Positions 6,486 to 13,480 of a stretch of 15,042 nucleotides of DNA are shown here, piece by piece. The stretch lies in the NCBI GenBank assembly GCA_016210895.1, contig JACQTG010000032.1, positions 1 through 15,042 on the forward strand, in the 5' to 3' direction. A program made the position numbers and the translations under genes. This stretch comes from Acidobacteriota bacterium (GTDB taxonomy: Bacteria > Acidobacteriota > Terriglobia > Acidoferrales > 2-02-FULL-67-57). Numbering within the stretch: position 1 is the first letter of the stretch; every line of letters starts with the position of its first letter. The notes below the pieces were generated by a model that was not told the DNA's origin, made no database searches, and saw only the letters and a list, made by a program, of their open reading frames with translations.

Positions 6486-7178
6486 ATGGCGCTACGCTTT
6501 CGCGAACTTCCCTGGTACTTCCAAACGCTGATCTTTTTTGGCATCGCCGTGGCCCTGTTCCTGGCAGGCGAGCGCCTGCCGTATTCACCGGTGCAGAGTA
6601 GTTTGGAGATCCGCGAACAACGCCAGCAAGAACGCGGCCGCCTGGTGAGCGAAGTGGCGGTGCTGCAGCAAGTGCAGGCGCGCCACCGCGACTTCCAGAG
6701 CCGTGTCGAAGCCTCCGAGCAGCAGTTGCTTCTTTCCAAGGTCGTGGTGCCGGACGAGAAACGCACCGATGACTTCATGCGTTCGATCCAAGAGGGGTCG
6801 GTCAACTCCCAGGTGGCCGTCCGCCGGCTCACCGCCAAACCCGTTGTCTACCAGCAATACTACGCCGAAATGCCGATTGAGATTGAGATTGACGGTGCCT
6901 TCTACAGCTTGGTCGAGTTCTACGACCGGCTCAGCCGCCTGACCCGCGTGGTCAATGTCGGTGAGCTCAAGCTCAATGGCGTCGAAACGACGGGCCGGGG
7001 CGCTCAGCGAAAGTATGAGTACGCGCCAGGAACCTCGGTGGCGGGCACTTGCACCTTGACGACGTATTACACGCCGTCGGAAGCCGAACTGGCCGCGGCT
7101 GCGCCGCCTGGCACCGCGCCTGGGCGCCCGGCCGCCGGCCGTCCACCCGGTACACCTGGGGCCACTCCGCCGCGTTAG
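6486..7178 (+). CDS. pilO: PilO, inner-membrane type IV pilus alignment protein
   Basis: This 230-residue protein follows the PilO plan (PF04350): a short cytoplasmic segment, one membrane helix at about 13-28, a coiled coil at about 40-82, and a periplasmic alpha/beta domain at about 85-197 that contains MPIEIEIDGAFYSLVEFYDRL (beginning at residue 129). PilO dimerises with PilN and helps link the motor to the secretin through PilP. ATG 6486 is chosen because AGGGGC lies about 7 bases upstream and the next residues lead directly into the membrane helix. Reading further upstream in frame runs through the end of pilN and gives a non-family leader. The C-terminus (204-230) is a low-complexity Pro/Gly/Ala/Arg tail. 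Confidence 0.95.
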   Translation: MALRFRELPWYFQTLIFFGIAVALFLAGERLPYSPVQSSLEIREQRQQERGRLVSEVAVLQQVQARHRDFQSRVEASEQQLLLSKVVVPDEKRTDDFMRSIQEGSVNSQVAVRRLTAKPVVYQQYYAEMPIEIEIDGAFYSLVEFYDRLSRLTRVVNVGELKLNGVETTGRGAQRKYEYAPGTSVAGTCTLTTYYTPSEAELAAAAPPGTAPGRPAAGRPPGTPGATPPR

Positions 7179-7192
7179 AGGGAAAGGACGTA

Positions 7193-7759
7193 ATGGCAAA
7201 GCACAGAACAGTTGGGAGAGGGTTGCTGGCGGGCGGTGGTCTACTCGCCCTGCTCGCGGTTCCGGCAGTCTTCCTCGCTCAACAACCTTTGACGCCCCCC
7301 ATGGTCAATCCGCCCCGCGTCAACCCGAGACAGGTCGCACCGCGGGTGGGGGAACAGCCGGCGCAGGCGCAGCAACCGCCAGCCGGACTGCAACCCCAGT
7401 CGGGGCCCTTGCCGGATCGTCGCCGCGGTCGCCGCGACCCCTTCCGCAGCCTGCTGGTGCGGGCCGACGATCTAGCGGCGTCACAGGCCTTGCCCCCCGG
7501 CAAGCGTGGCTTGATGGTCAGCCAGATTCGCGTCGACGGAATCGTGCGCATGCCCGCCGATCGCATCGCCCTGGTAAGCGTGCCCAATCGCAATCGGGCC
7601 TATTTTCTCCGCGTTCGGGACGAATTGTTTGACGGTTATGTGGCCGAGATTCACGAGGATTCTGTCATCTTCAAGGAACGTACGCGAGATGCCTTTGGCA
7701 AACCTTACGAGCGTGAAGTAGTGAAGCAAATCTACGCGGCTGCAGGAGCGACACGATGA
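7193..7759 (+). CDS. pilP: PilP-like periplasmic pilus assembly protein
   Basis: This 188-residue protein sits between pilO and pilQ and has the PilP outline (PF04351). It begins with a hydrophobic export signal (about 9-30) and then a disordered Pro/Gln-rich region (31-78). The characteristic RDPF motif is at 81-84, and a small beta domain covers about 104-182. PilP connects PilN/PilO to PilQ by binding the secretin's N-terminal domains. The signal region ends in FLAQQ with no cysteine, and the protein has no cysteine at all. It therefore cannot be a lipoprotein as PilP is in Neisseria and Pseudomonas. It is either cleaved by signal peptidase I or stays anchored by its N-terminus. ATG 7193 has AAAGGA just upstream. 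The 3' end overlaps pilQ by four bases (ATGA). Confidence 0.9.
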   Translation: MAKHRTVGRGLLAGGGLLALLAVPAVFLAQQPLTPPMVNPPRVNPRQVAPRVGEQPAQAQQPPAGLQPQSGPLPDRRRGRRDPFRSLLVRADDLAASQALPPGKRGLMVSQIRVDGIVRMPADRIALVSVPNRNRAYFLRVRDELFDGYVAEIHEDSVIFKERTRDAFGKPYEREVVKQIYAAAGATR

Positions 7760-9750
7760 AGGTCAAGCGATGGAGCCCCATCGTTCTTGGGGCAACTCTG
7801 GTGGCGGTACTCGGCCTGGGAAGCTTAGGCACCGCCGAACAATCTCTGCCCCCGACGGGTGGCAGCCAGCCGGATGGGGCGGCAGAGCCGGCGCGCGCGG
7901 TCGCGCGCGTGCACAACCTCACTCTCCAGAAGAGCGCGCGGGCGGTCACCATCCTCATTCATGCCAGCGGGCCCTTGAGCTACCGGACTTTGATGCTCAG
8001 TGATCCCACCCGCCTGGTGGTGGACTTGCCGGAGACGGTTCTCCAGGCCCGTCGGCGCCACATCGCCATCGACAGCGTGTCCGTCGTGGGCGTGCGGACC
8101 GCGCAGTTCCGGGCCAACCCGCCGGTGACCCGCGTGGTTGTCGACCTCCTGGATCAGGTGAAGTATGAGATTGAGCCGTTCCCCCGCGGACTCAAGCTGA
8201 CGTTGCTTCAACCGGCTCCGGTCGAACCGGTCCCGGTGACCGAGGCCCCTGAGCCGGAGATCCCAATTCTGCTGGCTTCGCTGGCGCCCGTCATACCCGC
8301 GCGAACGGCTGCGGCGCTCCCGCCGCTAGCCTCAGTCCCGGTCGAGGAGGCAGCGGGCTCTACACTGACGGCGTCTAAGCTGGACGCGGCCGTACCCGCG
8401 GCCGCACCGGCTCGGGCGCAGGAAACCCCTGCATCGACCTCCGAGGAGCAGCTGTTGACGCCCAAGCCGTCCCCCCGCTACACGGGCGAGCCCATTTCCG
8501 TCAACCTCAAGGACGTTGACCTGAAGGACTTCTTCCGCTTGATTCACGAAATCAGCGGCCTCAACATCGTCCTTGACCCTGCCGTCAGCGGCACGGTGAC
8601 GCTGGTGCTCGACGAAGTGCCGTGGGACCAGGCGCTCGACCTCGTGCTCAAGAACAACAACCTCGACAAGGAGTTCGAAGGCAACGTCCTCCGCATTGCC
8701 ACTGTGTCCACCCTCAAGAGGGAAGAGGAGGACCGGCGCGACTTGGCCCGTGCCCGCGCCGAAGCCGTTGATCCAGTTACCACCACGCGCGTGCTCAGCT
8801 ACGCCAAAGCCGGCGACCTTGAAGCCACACTCCGTCGCTTCCTCAGTTCGCGCGGAGAAATCATTCGCGACGACCGCACCAACACCCTCATCATTCGCGA
8901 CATCCCGAACGTCCTCCCGCAACTCGACAATCTCATCCGCCAGCTCGACCGCAAGTCACCCCAGGTGGAAATCGAGGCCCGCGTGGTCACCGCCAGCCGC
9001 TCCTTTGCGCGCGAGATCGGCTCGCAGATGGCCTTCTCCACCGCCTACACCCGCGGCGGTGGTGCCGGGACCGCCTTCGGCGGTTCCACGACCATCGGCG
9101 ACAGCGGCATCGAAGGCGGGCCAGGTGTGCCCGTGCCGCCCTTTACCACGGCCGGCACCCTCGCGCCCCCGTTGGTGTCGAGCTTTCCGGCTTCGGTGGA
9201 TATCCTGGCCGGCGCGGGCTTTACTATTGCCCACCGCCAGCAGAACTTTGCCCTCGACCTGATCATTACCGCGGCCGAGTCGCGAGGCGTGGGTAAGCTC
9301 CTTTCCAAACCCCGCGTCATCACCCAGAACAACATCCAAGCGCAGGTGCAGCAAGGGGTGCGCATCCCCGTGCAGACGGTGGTGAACAACACCATTACCA
9401 CGCAGTTCATCAACGTCGTACTGAGCCTGAAGGTCACGCCCCACATCACGGCCGACGGCACCATCTTCCTGGACATCGACGTCGAGAACACAGCCATCAA
9501 CCCCGGTATTGCCCGCATCAACGGCATCCCGGCATTGGACACGCAGCAGGCGACGACGCAAGTGCTGGTTAACGATGGCGGCACGGTGGTGATTGGCGGT
9601 GTGATGACAACGGAAACCTCGTTCGACATCAACCAGGTGCCGTTCCTCGGCAGCGTGCCTATCATCGGCCACCTCTTTAAGCGCACGAGCACGCGCACGC
9701 GCTCGCAGGAGCTCCTGTTCTTCATCACGCCGCGCGTCCTGCCCAGCTAG
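7756..9750 (+). CDS. pilQ: PilQ, outer-membrane secretin of the type IV pilus
   Basis: PilQ forms the multimeric outer-membrane channel through which the pilus passes. The 664-residue product has, in order, a signal peptide (about 1-27) and one AMIN domain (about 50-152), which in other PilQ proteins binds peptidoglycan. A long Pro/Ala/Glu-rich linker (153-240) follows, then an STN/N0 domain (about 245-320, beginning ISVNLKDVDLKDFF), a secretin N1 domain (about 340-398) and the secretin core (about 405-662). The conserved core signature VPFLGSVPIIGHLFK is at 628-642, followed by ELLFFITPRVL. A glycine-rich insertion at 433-460 lies in the first part of the core. Pseudomonas-type PilQ commonly has two AMIN domains; here I see one. 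The gene overlaps pilP by four bases and is the last gene before a strong terminator. Confidence 0.97.
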   Translation: MKVKRWSPIVLGATLVAVLGLGSLGTAEQSLPPTGGSQPDGAAEPARAVARVHNLTLQKSARAVTILIHASGPLSYRTLMLSDPTRLVVDLPETVLQARRRHIAIDSVSVVGVRTAQFRANPPVTRVVVDLLDQVKYEIEPFPRGLKLTLLQPAPVEPVPVTEAPEPEIPILLASLAPVIPARTAAALPPLASVPVEEAAGSTLTASKLDAAVPAAAPARAQETPASTSEEQLLTPKPSPRYTGEPISVNLKDVDLKDFFRLIHEISGLNIVLDPAVSGTVTLVLDEVPWDQALDLVLKNNNLDKEFEGNVLRIATVSTLKREEEDRRDLARARAEAVDPVTTTRVLSYAKAGDLEATLRRFLSSRGEIIRDDRTNTLIIRDIPNVLPQLDNLIRQLDRKSPQVEIEARVVTASRSFAREIGSQMAFSTAYTRGGGAGTAFGGSTTIGDSGIEGGPGVPVPPFTTAGTLAPPLVSSFPASVDILAGAGFTIAHRQQNFALDLIITAAESRGVGKLLSKPRVITQNNIQAQVQQGVRIPVQTVVNNTITTQFINVVLSLKVTPHITADGTIFLDIDVENTAINPGIARINGIPALDTQQATTQVLVNDGGTVVIGGVMTTETSFDINQVPFLGSVPIIGHLFKRTSTRTRSQELLFFITPRVLPS

Positions 9751-9771
9751 CTGGCGGCGAACGGCCTCATT

Positions 9772-9813
9772 CGGGGAGGAGATGCGAGTCTCCTCCCCGT
9801 TGTGTTTTATTCT
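9772..9813 (+). terminator. Rho-independent terminator of the pil operon
   Basis: A perfect 11-base-pair stem, CGGGGAGGAGA (9772-9782) with TCTCCTCCCCG (9789-9799), encloses a 6-base loop. It is followed by a T-rich tail (TTGTGTTTTATTCT). It lies 21 bases after the pilQ stop and is the clearest terminator in the window. The tail ends about 20 bases before the ATG of the peptidase gene. Confidence 0.88.
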
Positions 9814-9834
9814 GCGCGAGGGCGAAAAGATCAG

Positions 9835-10914
9835 ATGACACGCTGGCAGAAACGTCTGCGACGTCTCCGGCAGCGGCTGCGTGAGGCCAGCCTCGATGCT
9901 CTCGTGGTCTCGCATCTACCCAATATCCTCTATCTGGTAAACTTCCACGGCAGTGTGGCCCTGCTGGTCGTCACGAATCGCCAGGCTGTTCTCTTCAGCG
10001 ATGGCCGCTACCGCGCCCAGGCACGCCAGGAAGCCCGCGGCGCGCAGCTCGTCATCGGGTCGCAGTCAGTGCTGGCCGCGGCTAGCGCGTGGTTGCGCAC
10101 GACGCACCTGGAGTGCGTTGGCTTTGAGGCGGCACGCTTGCCTTTCGCTGCGCACCGGCAATTGCGCCGGGCCTCTTCGTCCTCAGCCCGCTTCATTCCC
10201 ACGGTCAACCTGATCGAGAGCCTGCGGGCGGTAAAAGACGCTGAGGAAATTGCCGCCATTCGACGCGCCGTCGAGCTATCCGCACAGGTTTTCGCGGACG
10301 TGCTACCCCTGGTTCGCCCGGGGGTACGCGAACTGGAACTCGCCGCCGAGATTGACTATCGGATGAAACGTGCCGGTGCCACGGCCCCAGCCTTTGAAAC
10401 CATCGTCGCCTCCGGGCCGCGATCGGCCTGGCCGCACGCCCCTGCCTCGCCGAAGCGCCTGGCTAAAAATGAATTGGTCGTAATCGACTTGGGTGCTATA
10501 CTCCGCGACTATTGCAGTGACATGACCCGCACGGTCTACCTGGGTCGGCCCACTACGCGAGTCCGCCGCCTGTATGCGGCTGCCCGCGAAGCGCAACAGT
10601 GTGCCTTTGACGCTGTCTGGCCGGGCGTGCCGGCACGGCGCGTCGACCAGGCAGCGCGCCGTCCATTGGACGCCTACGGCCTGAGCCGCTATTTCGTCCA
10701 TAGCACAGGCCATGGCCTGGGTCTCGAAATCCACGAAGAACCTCGGCTCGGGCGGGGCGTGGCGACAGAGCTCACGGTCGGCCATGTCGTGACTCTCGAG
10801 CCCGGCGTCTATGTACCCGGCTGGGGTGGGATCCGAATCGAAGACGTGGTCGTCGTGCGGCCCGGTGGTGCCGAGCGGTTAACGCCGACATCGCCCGCGC
10901 TCATCGCCCTGTGA
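9835..10914 (+). CDS. M24-family Xaa-Pro aminopeptidase
   Basis: This 359-residue metallopeptidase of family M24 removes N-terminal residues that precede proline, or splits Xaa-Pro dipeptides. An N-terminal creatinase-like domain covers about 1-130. The catalytic pita-bread domain covers about 135-355. All five metal ligands are visible: Asp218 (VVIDLG), Asp229 (CSDMTRTV), His293 (TGHGLG), Glu322 (LEPGVY) and Glu336 (IRIEDV). The substrate-binding His201 lies in WPHAP. I chose ATG 9835 because it gives the usual N-terminus RWQKRLRRLRQRL. An upstream GTG at 9802 would lie in the terminator tail. The stop overlaps the accB GTG start by four bases (GTGA), so the two are co-translated. It is cytosolic, with no export signal. 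PepP and PepQ types cannot be separated with confidence here. Confidence 0.93.
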   Translation: MTRWQKRLRRLRQRLREASLDALVVSHLPNILYLVNFHGSVALLVVTNRQAVLFSDGRYRAQARQEARGAQLVIGSQSVLAAASAWLRTTHLECVGFEAARLPFAAHRQLRRASSSSARFIPTVNLIESLRAVKDAEEIAAIRRAVELSAQVFADVLPLVRPGVRELELAAEIDYRMKRAGATAPAFETIVASGPRSAWPHAPASPKRLAKNELVVIDLGAILRDYCSDMTRTVYLGRPTTRVRRLYAAAREAQQCAFDAVWPGVPARRVDQAARRPLDAYGLSRYFVHSTGHGLGLEIHEEPRLGRGVATELTVGHVVTLEPGVYVPGWGGIRIEDVVVVRPGGAERLTPTSPALIAL

Positions 10915-11444
10915 AAAACAAAGGACAAAAACCCGCGCGCAACGCCTCCCGCAAAGCCCGGCTCCAGTCCAACAACGCCTTTCCGCTGCAGCAGGTGAAC
11001 GAACTGATTGATTTGCTCGAGCAGCACGGCCTGGAGGAGTTTGAGCTGGAACAGCCGGATCTGCGCATTCGCATCAAGCGGCGCGCCGCTGCCTCTCCGC
11101 CAGCGGCCCACGTTCTCGAAGCCTTTCCGTCCGCGCCCGGTCCGGCGGCGACCCCTTCGGCCCCGGCAACTCCAGCGGGTGCGGCCGAGGGGGAGTTGCA
11201 CATCGTCAAGTCGCCCATCGTGGGCACTTTTTATGCTTCGCCTGGGCCCGATGCGGCGCCGTTCGTCCAGCTGGGAGATACCGTCGAAGTGGGCCAGGTG
11301 CTATGCATCATTGAGGCCATGAAGTTGATGAATGAGATTGAAGCCGACGTGGCCGGGGAAATCGTGCGAATCTACTTCGAGAACGGCCAGCCGGTTGAGT
11401 ATGGCGAATCCCTGTTTGCCATACTCCCGACCCGCAAGAGCTAG
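10911..11444 (+). CDS. accB: Biotin carboxyl carrier protein of acetyl-CoA carboxylase
   Basis: This 177-residue protein carries the biotin that shuttles carboxyl groups between biotin carboxylase and carboxyltransferase in the first step of fatty acid synthesis. The N-terminal helix-rich part (about 25-58, FPLQQVNELIDLLEQHGLEEFELE) is typical of bacterial AccB. A Pro/Ala-rich linker follows (about 59-92), then the biotinyl domain (about 95-174). The biotinylated lysine is K138 in EAMKLMNEI, and the AccB-type thumb region is present (SPGPDAAPF, 110-118). The GTG start at 10911 overlaps the peptidase stop. It gives a basic leader of about 20 residues before the conserved part. A stem-loop covers the stop codon. 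accC follows after 43 bases. Confidence 0.96.
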   Translation: MKNKGQKPARNASRKARLQSNNAFPLQQVNELIDLLEQHGLEEFELEQPDLRIRIKRRAAASPPAAHVLEAFPSAPGPAATPSAPATPAGAAEGELHIVKSPIVGTFYASPGPDAAPFVQLGDTVEVGQVLCIIEAMKLMNEIEADVAGEIVRIYFENGQPVEYGESLFAILPTRKS

Positions 11445-11457
11445 CGCGAGCGGGTCG
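11428..11457 (+). promoter_or_regulatory. Stem-loop over the accB stop codon
   Basis: CGACCCGC (11428-11435) pairs perfectly with GCGGGTCG (11450-11457) around a 14-base loop that contains the accB TAG. No T run follows, so it is not a classical terminator. It may adjust the AccB to AccC ratio by affecting ribosome passage or mRNA decay between the two genes. Function is inferred from position only. Confidence 0.4.
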
Positions 11458-11487
11458 CTGGCCGGGGGTTGAACGGGGCCACGCGGG

Positions 11488-12840
11488 ATGTTCAAGAAAA
11501 TCCTGGTTGCCAATCGGGGCGAGATTGCCCTGCGCATCCTCTGCGCCTGCAAGGAACTGGGGATCAGGACCGTCGCTGTCTACTCCGAGGCTGACCGCTA
11601 CACACTCCCCGTGCGCTTCGCCGACGAGGCGGTCTGCATCGGCCCACCCCGCGTCACCGACAGCTACTTGAACATCGCGCAGGTCATCAGCGCCGCCGAA
11701 ATCACCGGCGCCGATGCCATCCACCCTGGCTATGGCTTCCTGGCCGAAAACGCCAACTTTGCCGAGGTTTGTGAAGCCTCCGGCCTCACCTTTATTGGCC
11801 CCCGCTCGGAGCACATCCGTTTGATGGGGGAAAAGTCGCTGGCGCGGCGTGAGATGGCCAAAGCAGGCGTGCCTGTTCTGCCCGGCTCGGTGGGCGTGGT
11901 TCCTGCAGAGGAAGAAGCCGCGCGGTTGGCCAGCACCATCGGCTACCCGGTGATGATCAAGGCCGCGGCCGGGGGTGGCGGCAAGGGGATGCGGGTAGTG
12001 CGCAAGCCCGAGGAGCTCGCCCCCTTGTATCGCATGGCACGGGTCGAAGCCGAGCAGGCTTTTGGCACCTCCGATGTCTATCTGGAGAAATTCATTGAGC
12101 AACCGCGCCACATCGAGTTTCAAGTTCTGGCCGACACACAAGGTGAGGTGCTGCACCTGGGCGAGCGCGAATGCTCGATCCAGCGCCGCCACCAGAAGCT
12201 GATCGAGGAATCCCCCTCCGTGATGGTAGATGAAGCAGTGCGGCAGCAAGTCGGTGGCCAGGTGGTGCGGGCGTTACGTGCGATTGGGTACTCCAACGTC
12301 GGCACAGTCGAGTTCCTGACGGACGCGAGCCGCAACTTCTACTTCATCGAGATGAACACGCGCATTCAGGTGGAGCACTGCGTCACGGAAATGGTTACCG
12401 GGGTCGACCTGATCAAGGCCCAGATTCAGCTTGCCGGCGGGACACCACTAGCCGCCATCACGCGGCCCAACCTGCGGCCGCGTGGTCATGCCATTGAATG
12501 CCGCATCGTGGCCGAAGACCCGGAGACCTTTGACCCTTCCTCCGGCCGCATTACCGTCTTCCAACCTCCCGGTGGCACCGGCGTGCGCGTGGACACGGCT
12601 GCCTATGCGGAGGCTGTCGTTCCCCCCTACTACGATTCTCTCATCGCCAAAGTGATCACCCACGGCCGCGACCGCGAGGAAGCTTTGCGCCGGATGACCC
12701 GCGCCCTCGAGATGTTCATCATCGAAGGCATCCAAACCTCTATTCCTGTGCTGCGCAAGATCGTGGCCGACCCGGACTTCCAGCAGGGTCGCTACGATAC
12801 CCACTTCATGACCCGTTTCTTCAGCAATCACCTCGGCTGA
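11488..12840 (+). CDS. accC: Biotin carboxylase subunit of acetyl-CoA carboxylase
   Basis: At 450 residues this has the normal length of AccC. It uses ATP and bicarbonate to carboxylate the biotin on AccB. The N-terminal domain begins [15 protein letters not shown] (3-17). The ATP-grasp glycine loop is [14 protein letters not shown] (158-171). Catalytic and metal residues appear in [12 protein letters not shown] (227-237) and in [12 protein letters not shown] (286-297), including Glu288, Arg292 and Glu296. The C-terminal domain contains ECRIVAEDP (337-345). One oddity is Cys298 directly after QVEH, where the E. coli enzyme has proline; the codon is TGC at 12379-12381. The start ATG 11488 is fixed by homology; its ribosome binding site is weak. 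It lies 43 bases after accB and 2 bases before thiE. Carboxyltransferase genes accA and accD are not in the window. Confidence 0.97.
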   Translation: MFKKILVANRGEIALRILCACKELGIRTVAVYSEADRYTLPVRFADEAVCIGPPRVTDSYLNIAQVISAAEITGADAIHPGYGFLAENANFAEVCEASGLTFIGPRSEHIRLMGEKSLARREMAKAGVPVLPGSVGVVPAEEEAARLASTIGYPVMIKAAAGGGGKGMRVVRKPEELAPLYRMARVEAEQAFGTSDVYLEKFIEQPRHIEFQVLADTQGEVLHLGERECSIQRRHQKLIEESPSVMVDEAVRQQVGGQVVRALRAIGYSNVGTVEFLTDASRNFYFIEMNTRIQVEHCVTEMVTGVDLIKAQIQLAGGTPLAAITRPNLRPRGHAIECRIVAEDPETFDPSSGRITVFQPPGGTGVRVDTAAYAEAVVPPYYDSLIAKVITHGRDREEALRRMTRALEMFIIEGIQTSIPVLRKIVADPDFQQGRYDTHFMTRFFSNHLG

Positions 12841-12842
12841 AA

Positions 12843-13472
12843 ATGTCGCTTGTCCTGCCCCGGTTCTACGCTATAATCGACCGCTCGCTTCGACCGGACC
12901 TGACGCTCGGGCAGCTTGCGCGAACACTAGCGGACGCGGGGGTTACGCTGATTCAACTCCGGGCCAAGCAAGCACCCACCCAGCAGCTTCTCGCCGATAC
13001 CGAGGAAATCCTCTTCCAGACTCCGCCTGCCACGCGTGTCGTTGTGAACGATCGGGCCGATGTGGTGTGGCTCGCCGGCGCTGCCGGCGTGCATCTGGGG
13101 CAGCGCGACCTGCCAGTCGCCGCCGCCCGGGGCTTGCTCGGCCCGGGGAAGATTGTCGGCCTGTCTACCCACAGCATGTCGGAACTGGAAGCTGCCGATT
13201 CCGCTCTCGCCGACTATGTCGCCTTCGGACCGATTTTCCACACGGTGACGAAAGCGGCAGCCGAACCTGTTATCGGGCTCTCGGGTTTGCGGGAAGCGCG
13301 AACGGGGTTGCGCAAGCCGCTCGTGGCTATTGGTGGGATAACTCCACTCAATGCCGCCCAAGTCATCGCCGCCGGCGCCGACGCAGTGGCGGTAATCAGC
13401 GCCTGGATGCAGGTACCCGACATTCCGCGACGCCTGGGTGAGTTCAAGCAGGCGCTAGGACGCCTCGACTAG
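12843..13472 (+). CDS. thiE: Thiamine-phosphate synthase
   Basis: ThiE joins hydroxymethylpyrimidine diphosphate and the thiazole phosphate to make thiamine phosphate. This 209-residue TIM-barrel protein shows the family motifs in order: QLRAK (38-42), VNDRADV (68-74, holding the metal-binding region), GVHLGQRDLP (82-91), LSTHS (107-111), FGPIFHTVTK (128-137, thiazole phosphate site), VAIGGI (161-166) and AVAVISA (181-187). These argue for an active enzyme rather than the catalytically distinct TenI relative. The gene begins two bases after the accC stop and has no clear ribosome binding site, so it probably relies on re-initiation by ribosomes leaving accC. No other thiamine biosynthesis gene is nearby, so its place in this operon looks like packing rather than pathway grouping. 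Confidence 0.93.
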   Translation: MSLVLPRFYAIIDRSLRPDLTLGQLARTLADAGVTLIQLRAKQAPTQQLLADTEEILFQTPPATRVVVNDRADVVWLAGAAGVHLGQRDLPVAAARGLLGPGKIVGLSTHSMSELEAADSALADYVAFGPIFHTVTKAAAEPVIGLSGLREARTGLRKPLVAIGGITPLNAAQVIAAGADAVAVISAWMQVPDIPRRLGEFKQALGRLD

Positions 13473-13480
13473 GAGGCCGG

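Noticed and set aside
9802..9834. GTG start for the peptidase gene inside the terminator tail
   Set aside because: It would make the T-rich tail of the terminator coding and adds residues not seen in the family; ATG 9835 fits better.
8956..9915. Minus-strand open frame of 319 codons over pilQ, and a similar one over accC (11308-12249)
   Set aside because: Both are shadows of genes with complete conserved domains; neither has an independent ribosome site or motif.
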